DNA of 64,000 bases from Acidobacteriota bacterium (lineage in GTDB: Bacteria; Acidobacteriota; Terriglobia; Terriglobales; Acidobacteriaceae), in contig QIBA01000057.1 in assembly GCA_003225175.1 (NCBI GenBank), positions 140,455 through 204,454 on the forward strand, given 5' to 3'. The notes under the pieces are model-generated. The model was not told the DNA's origin. It did no database searches and was given only the letters and a program-made list of their open reading frames with translations. Below, one piece after another: positions 35,808 to 45,107 of the stretch; position 1 is the stretch's first letter, and every line of letters begins with the position of its first letter. The position numbers were made by a program, and so were the translations under genes.

Positions 35808-38800
35808 ATGGCCAATCTCGTCGCACTCACACCGGCTACACCGGATCCTTCAACTCTCCCTCCGAGCTCACATGATTCTTCCAAACACAAATCCTTTCGC
35901 CAGTCACGTGAACTCGAGCATGCGCTTCGTGACGTGATCAAAGGAGAGGTCCGATTCGGCGATGGAGATCGTGCGCTCTACGCGAGCGACGGATCCAATT
36001 ATCGGCAGATTCCAATTGGCATTGTTATTCCACGATATATCGAGGATGCAATCGCTACGATGCGGCTTTGCCGCATGCATGGAGCGCCTGTTCTCTCGCG
36101 AGGGGGTGGCACAAGCCTTTGTGGTCAGTGCTGCAACTTTGCCGTGATCCTCGATTTTTCCAAGTACTGCAATCAGATTCTCGAGCTCAACCATCGCGAG
36201 AAGTATGTCCGCGTGCAGCCGGGCATCGTCCTCGATAAGGTGCGCTCCGCGGCAGAGAAGTACAACCTAACCTTCGGTCCCGATCCGGCAACGCACACAC
36301 ATTGCACTCTGGGAGGAATGATCGGCAATAACTCCTGTGGCGTGCACGCGTTGATGGCCGGAAAAACCGACGAGAACGTACTTGAGCTGGACGTGCTTAC
36401 CTATGACGGGCTCCACTTGAAAGTTGGACAAAGCAGCGAAGCCGAATTGGAAAGCGTCATTCGCGAAGGTGGCCGTCGCGGCGAGATCTACGCTGGTCTC
36501 AAACGACTTAGGGATAAATACGCAAATCTAATTCGTGAACGATATCCAAACATCCCACGCCGGGTATCAGGTTTCAATCTGAACGAACTTCTGCCCGAGA
36601 ACAATTTCAATGTTGCCCGAGCTTTGGTGGGCACAGAAGGCACATGCGTGATGGTGTTGGAAGCTAAGCTCCGCCTGGTGTATTCGCCACCCTCCAGGAC
36701 GCTCGTCGTGCTCGGGTATTCGGACGTGTACGCGGCTGGTGATCATGTATCCGAGGTTCTCGAGTTCAAGCCCATCGGGCTGGAAGGAATCGACGATCGC
36801 CTCGTCGGTTACATGAAGCGAAAAGGTTTAAACGTAAACGACCTCCCTCTTTTGCCCGAAGGCAAGGGATTCTTGCTAGTGGAATTTGGTGGCGAAAACA
36901 AAGCCGAAGCAGACGCCAAGGCACGCCAAATGATGGCGCGTTTGAAGACCCATCCCGGCGCTCCGTCTATGAAGCTTTACGACGATACACGCGAAGAAAA
37001 AATGGTATGGGAGATTCGGGAATCCGGACTCGGCGCTACTGCCTTTGTGCCAGGAGAGCCGGTTGCATGGGAGGGTTGGGAGGATTCTGCAGTGCCTCCC
37101 GATAAGGTTGGGAGCTACCTGTGCGACTTGCGCCGGTTGTTTGAGAAGCATGGCTACGAGTGCTCTCTCTACGGACATTTTGGTCAAGGTTGCATTCATA
37201 CTCGCATCAACTTCGACTTCCGAACCGTCGAGGGCATTCGCAACTACCGCGCATTCATCGAAGAAGCTACCGATCTGGTTGTGAGCTATGGAGGCTCGAT
37301 CTCAGGCGAGCATGGCGACGGTCAATCTAAGGCTGAAATGCTGCCGAAAATGTTCGGTCCCGAACTGGTACAGGCGTTCCGGGAGTTCAAGTCGATCTGG
37401 GATCCTCAGAACAAGATGAACCCGGACAAAGTCGTTAATCCGTTCCCGATTGACGAGAATCTGCGCCTTGGAACGGACTTCCGGCCGTGGGAACCGAAGA
37501 CTCATTTCAAGTTTCCTGAAGACGAAGGTCATTTCTGGCACGGCACGATGCGTTGCGTCGGTGTTGGCAAATGCAGGCGGCATGAGGAAGGAGTGATGTG
37601 CCCGAGCTACATGGTCACGCTCGAAGAGAAGCACTCGACGCGCGGCCGCGCCCATCTTCTTTTTGAGATGTTGCAGCGCGAGGAGCTCAAAGACGGGTGG
37701 CAGGACGAAAACGTCAAAGAAGCTCTCGACCTTTGCCTGAGCTGCAAGGGATGCAAGAGCGATTGTCCAGTCAACGTGGACATGGCTACGTACAAAGCTG
37801 AGTTCATGTCCCACTACTACGAGGCGCACAAGCGACCACTTAGCGCAGAGGCTTTCGGTCATATTGACCGCTGGGCAGCACTGGCTTCCCTGGCACCAAA
37901 CATTGCAAATTTCTTCAGTCAGACACCGGGATTGAGTGATCTGATGAAAGCGGCGCTGGATGTTCCGAAGCAGCGCGAGCTACCACGGTTTTCGCCGCAG
38001 ACATTTCGCAGTTGGTTTGCGAGCCGCAAAGCCGATCGTTCTCCCGGCCCGCAAGTGATTCTCTGGACCGATACGTTCAACAACTATTTCCACGCCGCCA
38101 CCGCGCGTGCCGCGGTTGACGTCCTGGAGCATCTTGGATGGCGCGTGCGGATCCCGGCAGAAAACCTTTGCTGCGGGCGTCCCTTATATGACTTCGGCAT
38201 GCTGGACGATGCCAGGGTGTATCTGAAGCGGATTCTGCGCACTCTCGAGCGTGATATCCAGGCGGGTTATCCCATTGTGGTACTTGAGCCGAGTTGCGCA
38301 TCCGTCTTCAAAGAAGAACTCAAGAATCTTTTGCCCGAAGAGCCGCTGACTGAGAAACTCGCTGGACAAACCATGTTGCTGAGCGAGTTCATTCAGAAGA
38401 AAGCCTCAGAATTCCGTTTCCCGCAATTGCAGCGCAAGGCGATCGTCCAGGCGCACTGTCATCACAAATCAATTTTCAAGACTGCGGCTGAAGAGCAAGT
38501 TCTCAAACGCCTTGGAATCAAGGCCGAGGTCTTGGATTCGGGCTGCTGCGGTATGGCCGGTCCATTCGGATTTGAAGCCTCTAAATACCAGGTCTCGCAA
38601 GCCTGCGCGGAGAGAGTCTTGTTGCCGGCAGTACGCGAAGCAGCCGAAGACGAAGTCGTGATCGCCGACGGCTTCAGTTGCCGGGAACAGATTCGTCAGA
38701 ATACAGAGCGTTACCCGCTTCACTTGGCTCAAGTGTTGCAGATGGCCCTGAAGGACGAATTTCCCAAAAAGGGCAAAGCAGAGAATGTGGTCCTGAAACG

Positions 38801-38921
38801 ACTCAAGACAGATGCGATGATTGGAAAGCTCAAAGCGACTTTCCTGCTGGCGACCGCTCTGGGAACAGCTGGGTTCGTGACGTGGGCGTTCCTCGGTCAG
38901 CGCAGTCGAAGCTCCACCTGA
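35808..38921 (+). CDS. FAD-linked oxidase and (Fe-S)-binding fusion, YdiJ/D-2-hydroxyglutarate dehydrogenase-like
   Basis: The 1037-aa protein fuses two units. Residues ~30-550 are a FAD-binding PCMH domain plus FAD-oxidase C-terminal domain (VLSRGGGTSLCGQCCNF, GGMIGNNSCGVHALMAGKT, SGEHGDGQSKAEMLPKMFG). Residues ~575-690 carry Fe-S ligands: CVGVGKCRRHEEGVMCPSY and CLSCKGCKSDCPVNVD. The C-terminal part has the CCG motifs of GlpC/GlcF-type subunits (NLCCGRPLYDFG, SGCCGMAGPFG). A last hydrophobic helix (FLLATALGTAGFVTWAFLG) may anchor it to the membrane. It should oxidise a D-2-hydroxy acid and pass electrons to quinone. The exact substrate is open. Confidence 0.92.
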   Translation: MANLVALTPATPDPSTLPPSSHDSSKHKSFRQSRELEHALRDVIKGEVRFGDGDRALYASDGSNYRQIPIGIVIPRYIEDAIATMRLCRMHGAPVLSRGGGTSLCGQCCNFAVILDFSKYCNQILELNHREKYVRVQPGIVLDKVRSAAEKYNLTFGPDPATHTHCTLGGMIGNNSCGVHALMAGKTDENVLELDVLTYDGLHLKVGQSSEAELESVIREGGRRGEIYAGLKRLRDKYANLIRERYPNIPRRVSGFNLNELLPENNFNVARALVGTEGTCVMVLEAKLRLVYSPPSRTLVVLGYSDVYAAGDHVSEVLEFKPIGLEGIDDRLVGYMKRKGLNVNDLPLLPEGKGFLLVEFGGENKAEADAKARQMMARLKTHPGAPSMKLYDDTREEKMVWEIRESGLGATAFVPGEPVAWEGWEDSAVPPDKVGSYLCDLRRLFEKHGYECSLYGHFGQGCIHTRINFDFRTVEGIRNYRAFIEEATDLVVSYGGSISGEHGDGQSKAEMLPKMFGPELVQAFREFKSIWDPQNKMNPDKVVNPFPIDENLRLGTDFRPWEPKTHFKFPEDEGHFWHGTMRCVGVGKCRRHEEGVMCPSYMVTLEEKHSTRGRAHLLFEMLQREELKDGWQDENVKEALDLCLSCKGCKSDCPVNVDMATYKAEFMSHYYEAHKRPLSAEAFGHIDRWAALASLAPNIANFFSQTPGLSDLMKAALDVPKQRELPRFSPQTFRSWFASRKADRSPGPQVILWTDTFNNYFHAATARAAVDVLEHLGWRVRIPAENLCCGRPLYDFGMLDDARVYLKRILRTLERDIQAGYPIVVLEPSCASVFKEELKNLLPEEPLTEKLAGQTMLLSEFIQKKASEFRFPQLQRKAIVQAHCHHKSIFKTAAEEQVLKRLGIKAEVLDSGCCGMAGPFGFEASKYQVSQACAERVLLPAVREAAEDEVVIADGFSCREQIRQNTERYPLHLAQVLQMALKDEFPKKGKAENVVLKRLKTDAMIGKLKATFLLATALGTAGFVTWAFLGQRSRSST

Positions 38922-38942
38922 GACCCCGATCTTCAGAAAGCT

Positions 38943-39740
38943 ATGTACATTCGCAGCGATGATATCCAGCTCTACTATGAAAAGTTGGGCGCTGGTTTTC
39001 CAGTCGTTCTGCTCCATCCTTTTCCTGTCCATCACGAATTCTGGAAACCAATTACAGCGAGGCTCTCGTCTCGATATCAACTCCTTCTTCCGGATTTGCG
39101 CGCTCACGGCCTTTCCGATGTGGGGAACGGAACCGCGACTATGGCCAAACACGCAGAGGACCTGAAGCACCTGCTCGATGCGGAACAGCTTGTGAGAGCC
39201 GTCTTCGTGGGTGTCTCGATCGGTGGATACATTCTCTTCGAGTTCTGGCGAAAGCACCGCGGAAGGGTGCAGGCGCTGGTGCTGTCAAGTACGCGCGCGG
39301 AAGCTGATACCGAACAGGGAAGAGCGAATCGGCTGAAATCGATCGAAGACTCTCGTCTACACGGCACAGCGCCATTTCTCGATGCGCAGATGCAGGTTCT
39401 GATTGGCGAGAGCACGCGGCGAAATCATCCTGAGATTGCCGCACAAGCTCGCAGGATGATGGAAAAGATGACAGTCAGCGGCTTTGTTGCAGTTCAGCTA
39501 GGGATGGCTGAACGGCCCGATTCGGTTGCTGACTTGCGTGACATCGATGTCGAGACGCTGGTGATTGCCGGTGAGGAAGACACGCTCACTCCCCTGGCAA
39601 ACGCCCAAGTCATTCAGCAGCACATTGGTGCAGCCAGATTGTCGGTGATCCCTAAAGGGGGACACTATGCTGCCTTCGAGAACCCCACTGAGTTTGCACG
39701 AGTCCTAAGGCAATTTCTCGACGGCCTCAAGCTGAGCTAG
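38943..39740 (+). CDS. Alpha/beta-fold hydrolase
   Basis: The 265-aa protein has the fold hallmarks: PVVLLHPFPVHHEFW (oxyanion strand-turn), nucleophile Ser in VGVSIGGYI, Asp in GEEDTLTP and His in GGHYAAFENP. The overall pattern resembles esterases and 3-oxoadipate enol-lactonase-like hydrolases. The substrate is unknown. It starts 21 nt after the YdiJ-like gene, so the two may be co-transcribed. Confidence 0.9.
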   Translation: MYIRSDDIQLYYEKLGAGFPVVLLHPFPVHHEFWKPITARLSSRYQLLLPDLRAHGLSDVGNGTATMAKHAEDLKHLLDAEQLVRAVFVGVSIGGYILFEFWRKHRGRVQALVLSSTRAEADTEQGRANRLKSIEDSRLHGTAPFLDAQMQVLIGESTRRNHPEIAAQARRMMEKMTVSGFVAVQLGMAERPDSVADLRDIDVETLVIAGEEDTLTPLANAQVIQQHIGAARLSVIPKGGHYAAFENPTEFARVLRQFLDGLKLS

Positions 39741-39743
39741 CGT

Positions 39744-40793
39744 TTACCGAGCGGCGTTGCCGACACTTGGACTCGCAGCAGATGCCGTGACGGCCTTCAG
39801 CTTTTCCAAGGCTGTCTTTGCTGCCGCAGAATTTGGGTCCTGCGGAGCCAGTCTGAGGAAATCCTGGAGTTCGTTCATGGCATTGCTGTAATCCTTTAGT
39901 GCCAACATTACATGCGCGCGAAGCAGATGAATGGGAGCATATTCAGCTGGATTCAAGCTCTGAGCTCTGGCCAATTGCTGCAATGCATGTTGATAGTCGG
40001 CCTTGCCAACATAGGCCTTTGCCATCTCGAAGTAGGTTTGCCAGGAACGTGGTGCCAGAGTGCTTGCGCGTTCTGCTGACTTCAAGGCATCGTCGAACTT
40101 ATTGAGTTGGTTGAAGGCAGCCGTCATCGCGGTATAAGCAAGCGCGAAACTTGGATCGCTATGAATTGCTTTGTCGAAGTCAGTGATTGCAGCATTCACG
40201 TTCGCGGCATCCAGAGCGAGAACACCGCGCAGTGTCAAGGCCGGAGCGTAGTCGGGAAAAATCTCCAAAGCCTTCGCCAGATACTTGCCTGCTTCTTCCT
40301 GTCGATTTTTGGAGAGCGCGACTTCGGCTTTGTGGAAGGCGTTGCGTGCTTTCTGCGGAACCTTGTATTCGGCCACCGAAACCGTTGCCTTCCCATCGGC
40401 CTGAGCGGCCGCCGCATTTACTGTGCTGAGCCGAATTTTTACCCCAAGTGCTCCATCCATACCCACCCGCTCGCGTGCCTCCGCGAGGCCGGATGTCGCG
40501 ATTACTTCGTACGATGCTGCAGGCAGATTTGCAAACTCGAATACGCCATTTGTGTTCGTGTACCCTGAAGAAACCACGTCCCCAGTGTTTTCGTTGCGCA
40601 GCTCAATGCGAGCCTCAGCGATGGGAGCACCGTCAGATCCGACAACTACGCCAGAAACACTGGTTAAGTTCGGCGGCTTAAGAGGATTTCTTGGGTCTCC
40701 GGGGCGAGTGATGTTGGGTCCGAAGGTTTGTGCGAAAGAAACAGCTGCAAAAATGAAGGTTGCGATTAAAGTCGTTATGGATCGGCCTTTCAT
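39744..40793 (-). CDS. Secreted carboxypeptidase-regulatory/TPR fusion protein
   Basis: ATG 40791-40793 with GAGG upstream gives 349 aa. A signal peptide (SITTLIATFIFAAVSFAQ) is followed by a carboxypeptidase-regulatory-like domain (VSGVVVGSDGAPIAEARIEL, NGVFEFANLPAASYEVIA). Four to five TPR units then run from residue ~150 (AFHKAEVALSKNRQEEAGKY, LAKALEIFPDYAPALTLRG, FDKAIHSDPSFALAYTAM, ASTLAPRSWQTYFEMAKAY). The combination is common in Acidobacteria. The function is unknown, presumably protein-protein interaction in the periplasm. Confidence 0.85.
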   Translation of the reverse strand: MKGRSITTLIATFIFAAVSFAQTFGPNITRPGDPRNPLKPPNLTSVSGVVVGSDGAPIAEARIELRNENTGDVVSSGYTNTNGVFEFANLPAASYEVIATSGLAEARERVGMDGALGVKIRLSTVNAAAAQADGKATVSVAEYKVPQKARNAFHKAEVALSKNRQEEAGKYLAKALEIFPDYAPALTLRGVLALDAANVNAAITDFDKAIHSDPSFALAYTAMTAAFNQLNKFDDALKSAERASTLAPRSWQTYFEMAKAYVGKADYQHALQQLARAQSLNPAEYAPIHLLRAHVMLALKDYSNAMNELQDFLRLAPQDPNSAAAKTALEKLKAVTASAASPSVGNAAR

Positions 40794-41010
40794 GGCCCGG
40801 TACCTCGAAGTCTTCACGAGCATCGGGAGGTACCTTGTCACCCGTGGGGAACCTCGTACAGCGCTCGGCAACAGCATATCCGCCGTGCTGTTGAATGAGA
40901 GTGGAAGTCAACCTAATTTAGTTGGCTGAACCTCCTTCGCGTTGCCGGAAATAAAGACTTCGCCGCCGGGCAACTGAACCGAGCTGCTACTCTGGAGTAA
41001 ATCGAACTCC

Positions 41011-42291
41011 ATGAAAGATGTCATCATCAAGCCAGCAAGGAATCTTGTTGGATCGATACGCCTTCCGGGCGACAAGAGCATCTCGCATCGCTATGCAATG
41101 CTCGCCGCGCTCGCAGAGGGCACGACTCGGTTACGCAATTTTTCGAGTGGAGGGGATTGTGCCAGCACGCTCAATTGTTTGCGCTCGCTTGGGGTAAACG
41201 TAGCGAGAGCGAATGGCGAGATCACGATTACCAGCCATGGCGGCGAACTGCAGGCTCCACACAATCCGCTTGATTGCGGAAACTCCGGCTCAACCATGCG
41301 AATGCTTTCGGGCATTCTGGCCGGCCAACCCTTCGCTGCTGAAATGATCGGAGACGAATCTCTTTCCCGCCGACCGATGCGTCGCGTTATCGAGCCGCTT
41401 ACGCAGATGGGCGCCATTATTTCTTCAGAGGATGGCCACGCGCCTTTGCATATTAAAGGCGGTAAGCTGCGCAGCATCGATTACAAACCTCAGGTTGCCA
41501 GCGCCCAAGTCAAAAGCTCCGTCCTGTTTGCCGGGCTATTCAGCAATGGGGAGACCAGCGTTGAAGAGCCCGTTCGCACACGCGACCACGGAGAGATGGC
41601 ACTGCGCGCTTTCGGCGCGAAGATCTCACGCGACAAAAATCGCGTGAGCATAAGCGGTGGCCAGCAGCTGAAAGCCATCGAGGCTGCTGTTCCCGGGGAT
41701 ATATCCTCGGCTGCGTTCTTTCTTTGCGCCGCAGCGCTGTTTCCTGAAAGCAATCTCGTCATCGACTCATTGTTGTTGAATCCAACTCGTGCTGTGCTTC
41801 TGGACGTGCTTACCTGCTTGGGAGCTCGCGTGCGCATGGTTCAAGTAGAAGAGCAGCATGGGGAACTGATGGGCACTGTCGCTGTTGAGGCTGGCTCGCT
41901 GAAAGGCATCGCTCTCGCCGGAGCACAGTCCGCGGCGCTGATCGACGAGATTCCGGTCCTGGCAGCAATCGCTCCCTACACGCGCGACGGTCTAGTGGTG
42001 CATGACGCGCGGGAACTTCGGGTGAAGGAGTCCGATCGCATCGCTGCCGTAGCTCGCAATCTGCGAGCCATGGGGGCAACGGTGACCGAGCACGAAGATG
42101 GCTTAACTGTTCCGGGAGGGCAGCGGCCGCATGGCGCTGAGATTGATTCTGAGCACGATCATCGCATTGCCATGGCATTCGCCATTGCGGCACTTAGAGC
42201 TGAAGGAGATACCTTGATCCACGGCGCCGACGCAGCACAGATATCGTTTCCGGAATTCTTTGAAATGCTGGAAGGCGTGCTCGAACGATAG
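41011..42291 (+). CDS. aroA: 3-phosphoshikimate 1-carboxyvinyltransferase (EPSP synthase)
   Basis: The 426-aa enzyme joins shikimate 3-phosphate and PEP in the shikimate pathway. Hallmarks: GDKSISHR (Lys22), DCGNSGSTMRML, RRPMRRVIEPL, SAQVKSSVLFAG, RTRDHGEMALRAFG, KESDRIAAV and DHRIAMAFAIAAL. The motifs SAQxK and RDH fit the class II-type enzymes better than the E. coli class I type. The length is normal. It stands apart from other aromatic genes here. Confidence 0.95.
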   Translation: MKDVIIKPARNLVGSIRLPGDKSISHRYAMLAALAEGTTRLRNFSSGGDCASTLNCLRSLGVNVARANGEITITSHGGELQAPHNPLDCGNSGSTMRMLSGILAGQPFAAEMIGDESLSRRPMRRVIEPLTQMGAIISSEDGHAPLHIKGGKLRSIDYKPQVASAQVKSSVLFAGLFSNGETSVEEPVRTRDHGEMALRAFGAKISRDKNRVSISGGQQLKAIEAAVPGDISSAAFFLCAAALFPESNLVIDSLLLNPTRAVLLDVLTCLGARVRMVQVEEQHGELMGTVAVEAGSLKGIALAGAQSAALIDEIPVLAAIAPYTRDGLVVHDARELRVKESDRIAAVARNLRAMGATVTEHEDGLTVPGGQRPHGAEIDSEHDHRIAMAFAIAALRAEGDTLIHGADAAQISFPEFFEMLEGVLER

Positions 42292-42339
42292 CAACGGACT
42301 GACGAAACCAGAGAGCCGGGGCTTCGGTGGAAGCAAGAG

Positions 42340-43644
42340 CTACTGCGTTCCGGTTCTCCGTCGTAGTGTTGGATGTGGACGCTTGCCTCCGTTCAGTGCT
42401 CGTCCACGTGTGAGTTTGGAGAGGCGATCGCGAACCTGATCGAATTCACTCGTATCCGTGATGTAGCTGTCCCGGTCAGGAAGATTTTCGAGCATGTGCT
42501 CCGCTCGACGAACACGATCGTCAGTCATCGGATGCGTCATGAAGGCGCGGGCAACAAAGTTGTGGGGCTCCTTCTCTTCCCCCTCGAGCTTCTCGAAAAA
42601 ATCCACGAAGGCAGTGGGATCATATCCCGCAGCATATTGATACTGCATGCCCAGCAAGTCCGCTTCGCGTTCCGCATCGCGGCTGAACTTTAGGAAGGAA
42701 AGAGGCATAGCAAAGCTGGAGATCTGGCGCACCGCAAGTCCGACCGGTCCGCCGAGAAATATCAGAGGCAAGGAAATGTACTGTGAGATCTCTCCGCGTG
42801 TTAGATTCTTCGTGGCGTGCCGGGCGCACACGTGGGCGATTTCGTGTGCCATCACGCTGGCAAGTTCTGCTTCATCGTCAGCAGCCAAAATCAGGCCGGT
42901 ATTGACGTAGAAGAATCCGCCGGGGAGGGCGAAGGCATTCACCTCATCGTCGTCAACGATCTTCACGACGAACGGAACTTTGCAATCAGAATGCTGGACC
43001 AGCAGTTGTGCCTTGCGGTTCACATATTCAGTGATCTCCGCGTCGGTCAGCAACCGCGCGCTTTGTTCCACCTGGGCCGACAACTCCCTGCCCAGCGCAA
43101 TCTCTTTCTCGATTGAGAAGAAGTTAATGCCTTGCCCTACCGGACGATTCCCAATTTGGGCAGTGTCGTACTTCGCCGGCATGGCGGCAGGCACATGATG
43201 CGGCGGTTCAGCGGCCATACGTTGCGCCGTATTCGGATGACCAGGACGCGGCAGTTCGGGAAGATAAACGAAGTTGTCCGAGTCTGGAGAATCCGAAATG
43301 GCCGACCAGTTGAAGGGATCCGGAGTGAGTTTATACGACTTTGCCTGCGGTAAGCTCCGCGTACTCTTTGCATCTTCATTGAAGCTCAGAAACCTGCCGC
43401 TGAGGAGCCAGGGGCGCATGAAGGCTGCAATTAGGCGCGGGTCAGCCTGCAAAGGGTTGCGAATTATCGGCAGAGTCCAACCTGAGAAATCAGGGTTGCT
43501 TTCGACAACCAGTTCGGGCACGGCGTTGGGAACCGCTTGCGGCGGCACTGTCTGGCAGAGAAGCGGGAGAGAAATGAGAGAGGACAATAAAACAACAACC
43601 AGCCCAACGACTTTTGCAGAAGACACGCCACCAGGGAAAACCAT
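42340..43644 (-). CDS. M48 family zinc metalloprotease, secreted
   Basis: ATG 43642-43644 gives 434 aa and places a signal/anchor at the start (AKVVGLVVVLLSSLISLPLLCQ); the frame is open 35 codons further. The zinc motif HEIAH lies in ELASVMAHEIAHVCARHATKN, with the third ligand Glu in DAEREADLLGMQY. The YVNRKAQLLV and NAFALPGGFFYVNTGLI blocks are typical of M48B/C proteases of the BepA/LoiP type, which act on outer-membrane protein quality control. The N-terminal ~150 residues are lineage-specific. Confidence 0.9.
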   Translation of the reverse strand: MVFPGGVSSAKVVGLVVVLLSSLISLPLLCQTVPPQAVPNAVPELVVESNPDFSGWTLPIIRNPLQADPRLIAAFMRPWLLSGRFLSFNEDAKSTRSLPQAKSYKLTPDPFNWSAISDSPDSDNFVYLPELPRPGHPNTAQRMAAEPPHHVPAAMPAKYDTAQIGNRPVGQGINFFSIEKEIALGRELSAQVEQSARLLTDAEITEYVNRKAQLLVQHSDCKVPFVVKIVDDDEVNAFALPGGFFYVNTGLILAADDEAELASVMAHEIAHVCARHATKNLTRGEISQYISLPLIFLGGPVGLAVRQISSFAMPLSFLKFSRDAEREADLLGMQYQYAAGYDPTAFVDFFEKLEGEEKEPHNFVARAFMTHPMTDDRVRRAEHMLENLPDRDSYITDTSEFDQVRDRLSKLTRGRALNGGKRPHPTLRRRTGTQ

Positions 43645-43811
43645 AGGGACCACTTCCCGAAGGACTACATTTGCAACGATCCATTGTAGGCCCACAATCA
43701 AGAGGGAATATGAGATCTCATGCCGAACTGGAGGGAAGCAATGGCTCATTCAGTGCCTCATACTGGGCAATTGGAATCCTCAGTCAGGCAAGACTGAATA
43801 ACAATGAAAAA

Positions 43812-43902
43812 AACAGTGAATTTCTCGCGTTCGACCCAGAACCCCTTAAATTTTGCCCAGAATTCGCGAATTCCTTCTTAGGAACAGTGAATAACAGTGA
43901 AT
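43812..43902. repeat. Three direct copies of AACAGTGAAT and a 14-bp palindrome
   Basis: AACAGTGAAT occurs at 43812-43821, 43883-43892 and 43893-43902; the last two are tandem. Between the first and the others lies GAATTCGCGAATTC (43860-43873), a perfect palindrome. The arrangement suggests a regulator-binding region. The partner is unknown. Confidence 0.6.
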
Positions 43903-44049
43903 TAGCAGTCAATTTCCAGCGATTGTGTTCACCGATTTCGGTCCCCAGAGTTCCCCGATTCCGTGCGGGAAGGCCAAACCGATCGTTCTCGGCACTGAAC
44001 TAAAAAATATTTTTCGTCGATGCCCATAATCCAAAGGACTAGCCGACGA

Positions 44050-44157
44050 GATCCCATCAGATCCCATGCCATGAGATGGGATATCCGACAGTCCACCATG
44101 GGATCGAGGAGGATATCCCAAATCGCGAATGGGATCGGCATGGGATCGCGATGGGAT
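44050..44157. repeat. Cluster of ATGGGAT/ATCCCAT words
   Basis: Seven exact copies of ATGGGAT or its complement lie in about 105 nt: two as ATCCCAT at the start, then five as ATGGGAT, plus a near-copy (TATCCCA). Several extend to ATGGGATC, and neighbouring opposite copies can form hairpins. The spacing is irregular (10-30 nt). Confidence 0.65.
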
Positions 44158-44362
44158 TCAGTTCCGACCTCGACGCCGCGCCCCGCGGCCCGAAGCCTGA
44201 TTCCCGATATGGAACTGAAGCTCAACACAGCTACTGCTGTGCTACCACGAAGGGTCAGGCAAGGGGAAGCGGCTAAATTGCCACAGAAGTATCGAAAAAC
44301 CCACTGGTCTACTCGAAATTCTTCAGCACTCACGCAAACGCGCTTTTCACTTGAGCCCTTAT

Positions 44363-44435
44363 TGACCAACTGATCAATATTGACTGCCGGTCATATTTAG
44401 CAGTAGGCTGTTCTTTAGAAATTGACCGGTGGTCA
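44363..44435 (+). promoter_or_regulatory. Three TGACN(4-6)GTCA operator-like sites before tetR
   Basis: Three related inverted repeats precede the TetR gene: TGACCAACTGATCA (44363-44376), TGACTGCCGGTCA (44381-44393) and TGACCGGTGGTCA (44423-44435). The last ends 3 nt before the ATG. The half-site TGACC and the placement fit autorepression by the TetR product of the whole exporter operon. Confidence 0.65.
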
Positions 44436-44438
44436 GAG

Positions 44439-45107
44439 ATGCTTTCAGACAGAAAAATTGCTTCCCCGAATGGCAGGCGCGAACGGCGTCGCCGAGAGAC
44501 TCACATTCGTATTTTTGAAACGGCCATGCGACTTTTCGCGGAGCGCGGCTACGCCAATACTCCGGTTGAGGAGATTACCGAGGCTGCCGATGTCGCGAAG
44601 GGAACCTTCTTCAACTACTTCCCCAGCAAGGAAGCGATTCTCCAAGCCTTAGCGGAGCGGCAGCTTGGAGTGCTCAAGGCAGCCGAGGAGCGGGCGCGTA
44701 CAGCCGCGAGCGTGCGCCCAGTGCTTATTGAGATGATTTACGGGCTTTCGGAGCGTCCCGCACGCAGTCAGCTGCTTTTGCGCAGCCTGATCGGCGTCGC
44801 GATGACCAACAACACGCTATCGAACTTTCTGGGTCGCTTATTAGAAGGTGGACGAGGACTGATTGCAAAGATCATGCAGCGCGGGCAGGAGCTGGGCGAA
44901 TTGCGCACGGATCTCACGCCAGTGGAGCTCGCTCGCGTACTTCAGCACAGCATTTTCGGTACGAACATGATCTGGGCTCTGAGCTCACCGAAGGATCTAG
45001 ATAAATGGCAGGATCTCACATTTGAAATTCTCTGGCGGGGAATAGCCGCAGAGGGGACGCTACGTTCCCCCACCCTTTCTCAATCGCGCAAGGAGAAGTC
45101 AGCATGA
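44439..45107 (+). CDS. TetR/AcrR family transcriptional regulator
   Basis: The 222-aa protein has an N-terminal TetR helix-turn-helix: RIFETAMRLFAERGYANTPVEEITEAADVAKGTFFNYFPSKEAILQ. The C-terminal ligand domain (SERPARSQLLLRSLIGVAMTN and LTPVELARVLQHSIFGTNMIWA) is of the general type. It is the first gene of a four-gene operon, overlapping the next gene by 4 nt (ATGA). It probably represses the exporter and is released by an exported compound. Palindromic TGACC sites lie directly in front. Confidence 0.92.
   Translation: MLSDRKIASPNGRRERRRRETHIRIFETAMRLFAERGYANTPVEEITEAADVAKGTFFNYFPSKEAILQALAERQLGVLKAAEERARTAASVRPVLIEMIYGLSERPARSQLLLRSLIGVAMTNNTLSNFLGRLLEGGRGLIAKIMQRGQELGELRTDLTPVELARVLQHSIFGTNMIWALSSPKDLDKWQDLTFEILWRGIAAEGTLRSPTLSQSRKEKSA

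Larger units (their letters stand above)
43750..44361. other. Repeat-rich intergenic region
   Basis: About 600 nt with no credible gene: open frames exist on both strands, but none has a ribosome-binding site or protein-like composition. It contains three copies of AACAGTGAAT, a 14-bp perfect palindrome, a dense cluster of ATGGGAT/ATCCCAT words, and runs into the TetR operators. It lies between the divergent M48 protease and TetR genes. Confidence 0.6.

Noticed and set aside
38469..39257. A 262-codon minus-strand frame over the end of the YdiJ-like gene and the hydrolase
   Set aside because: It overlaps two well-supported genes and shows no domain.
43929..44369. A 146-codon minus-strand frame in the repeat-rich region
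   Set aside because: The translation follows the ATGGGAT repeats, has no ribosome-binding site and no protein-like pattern.
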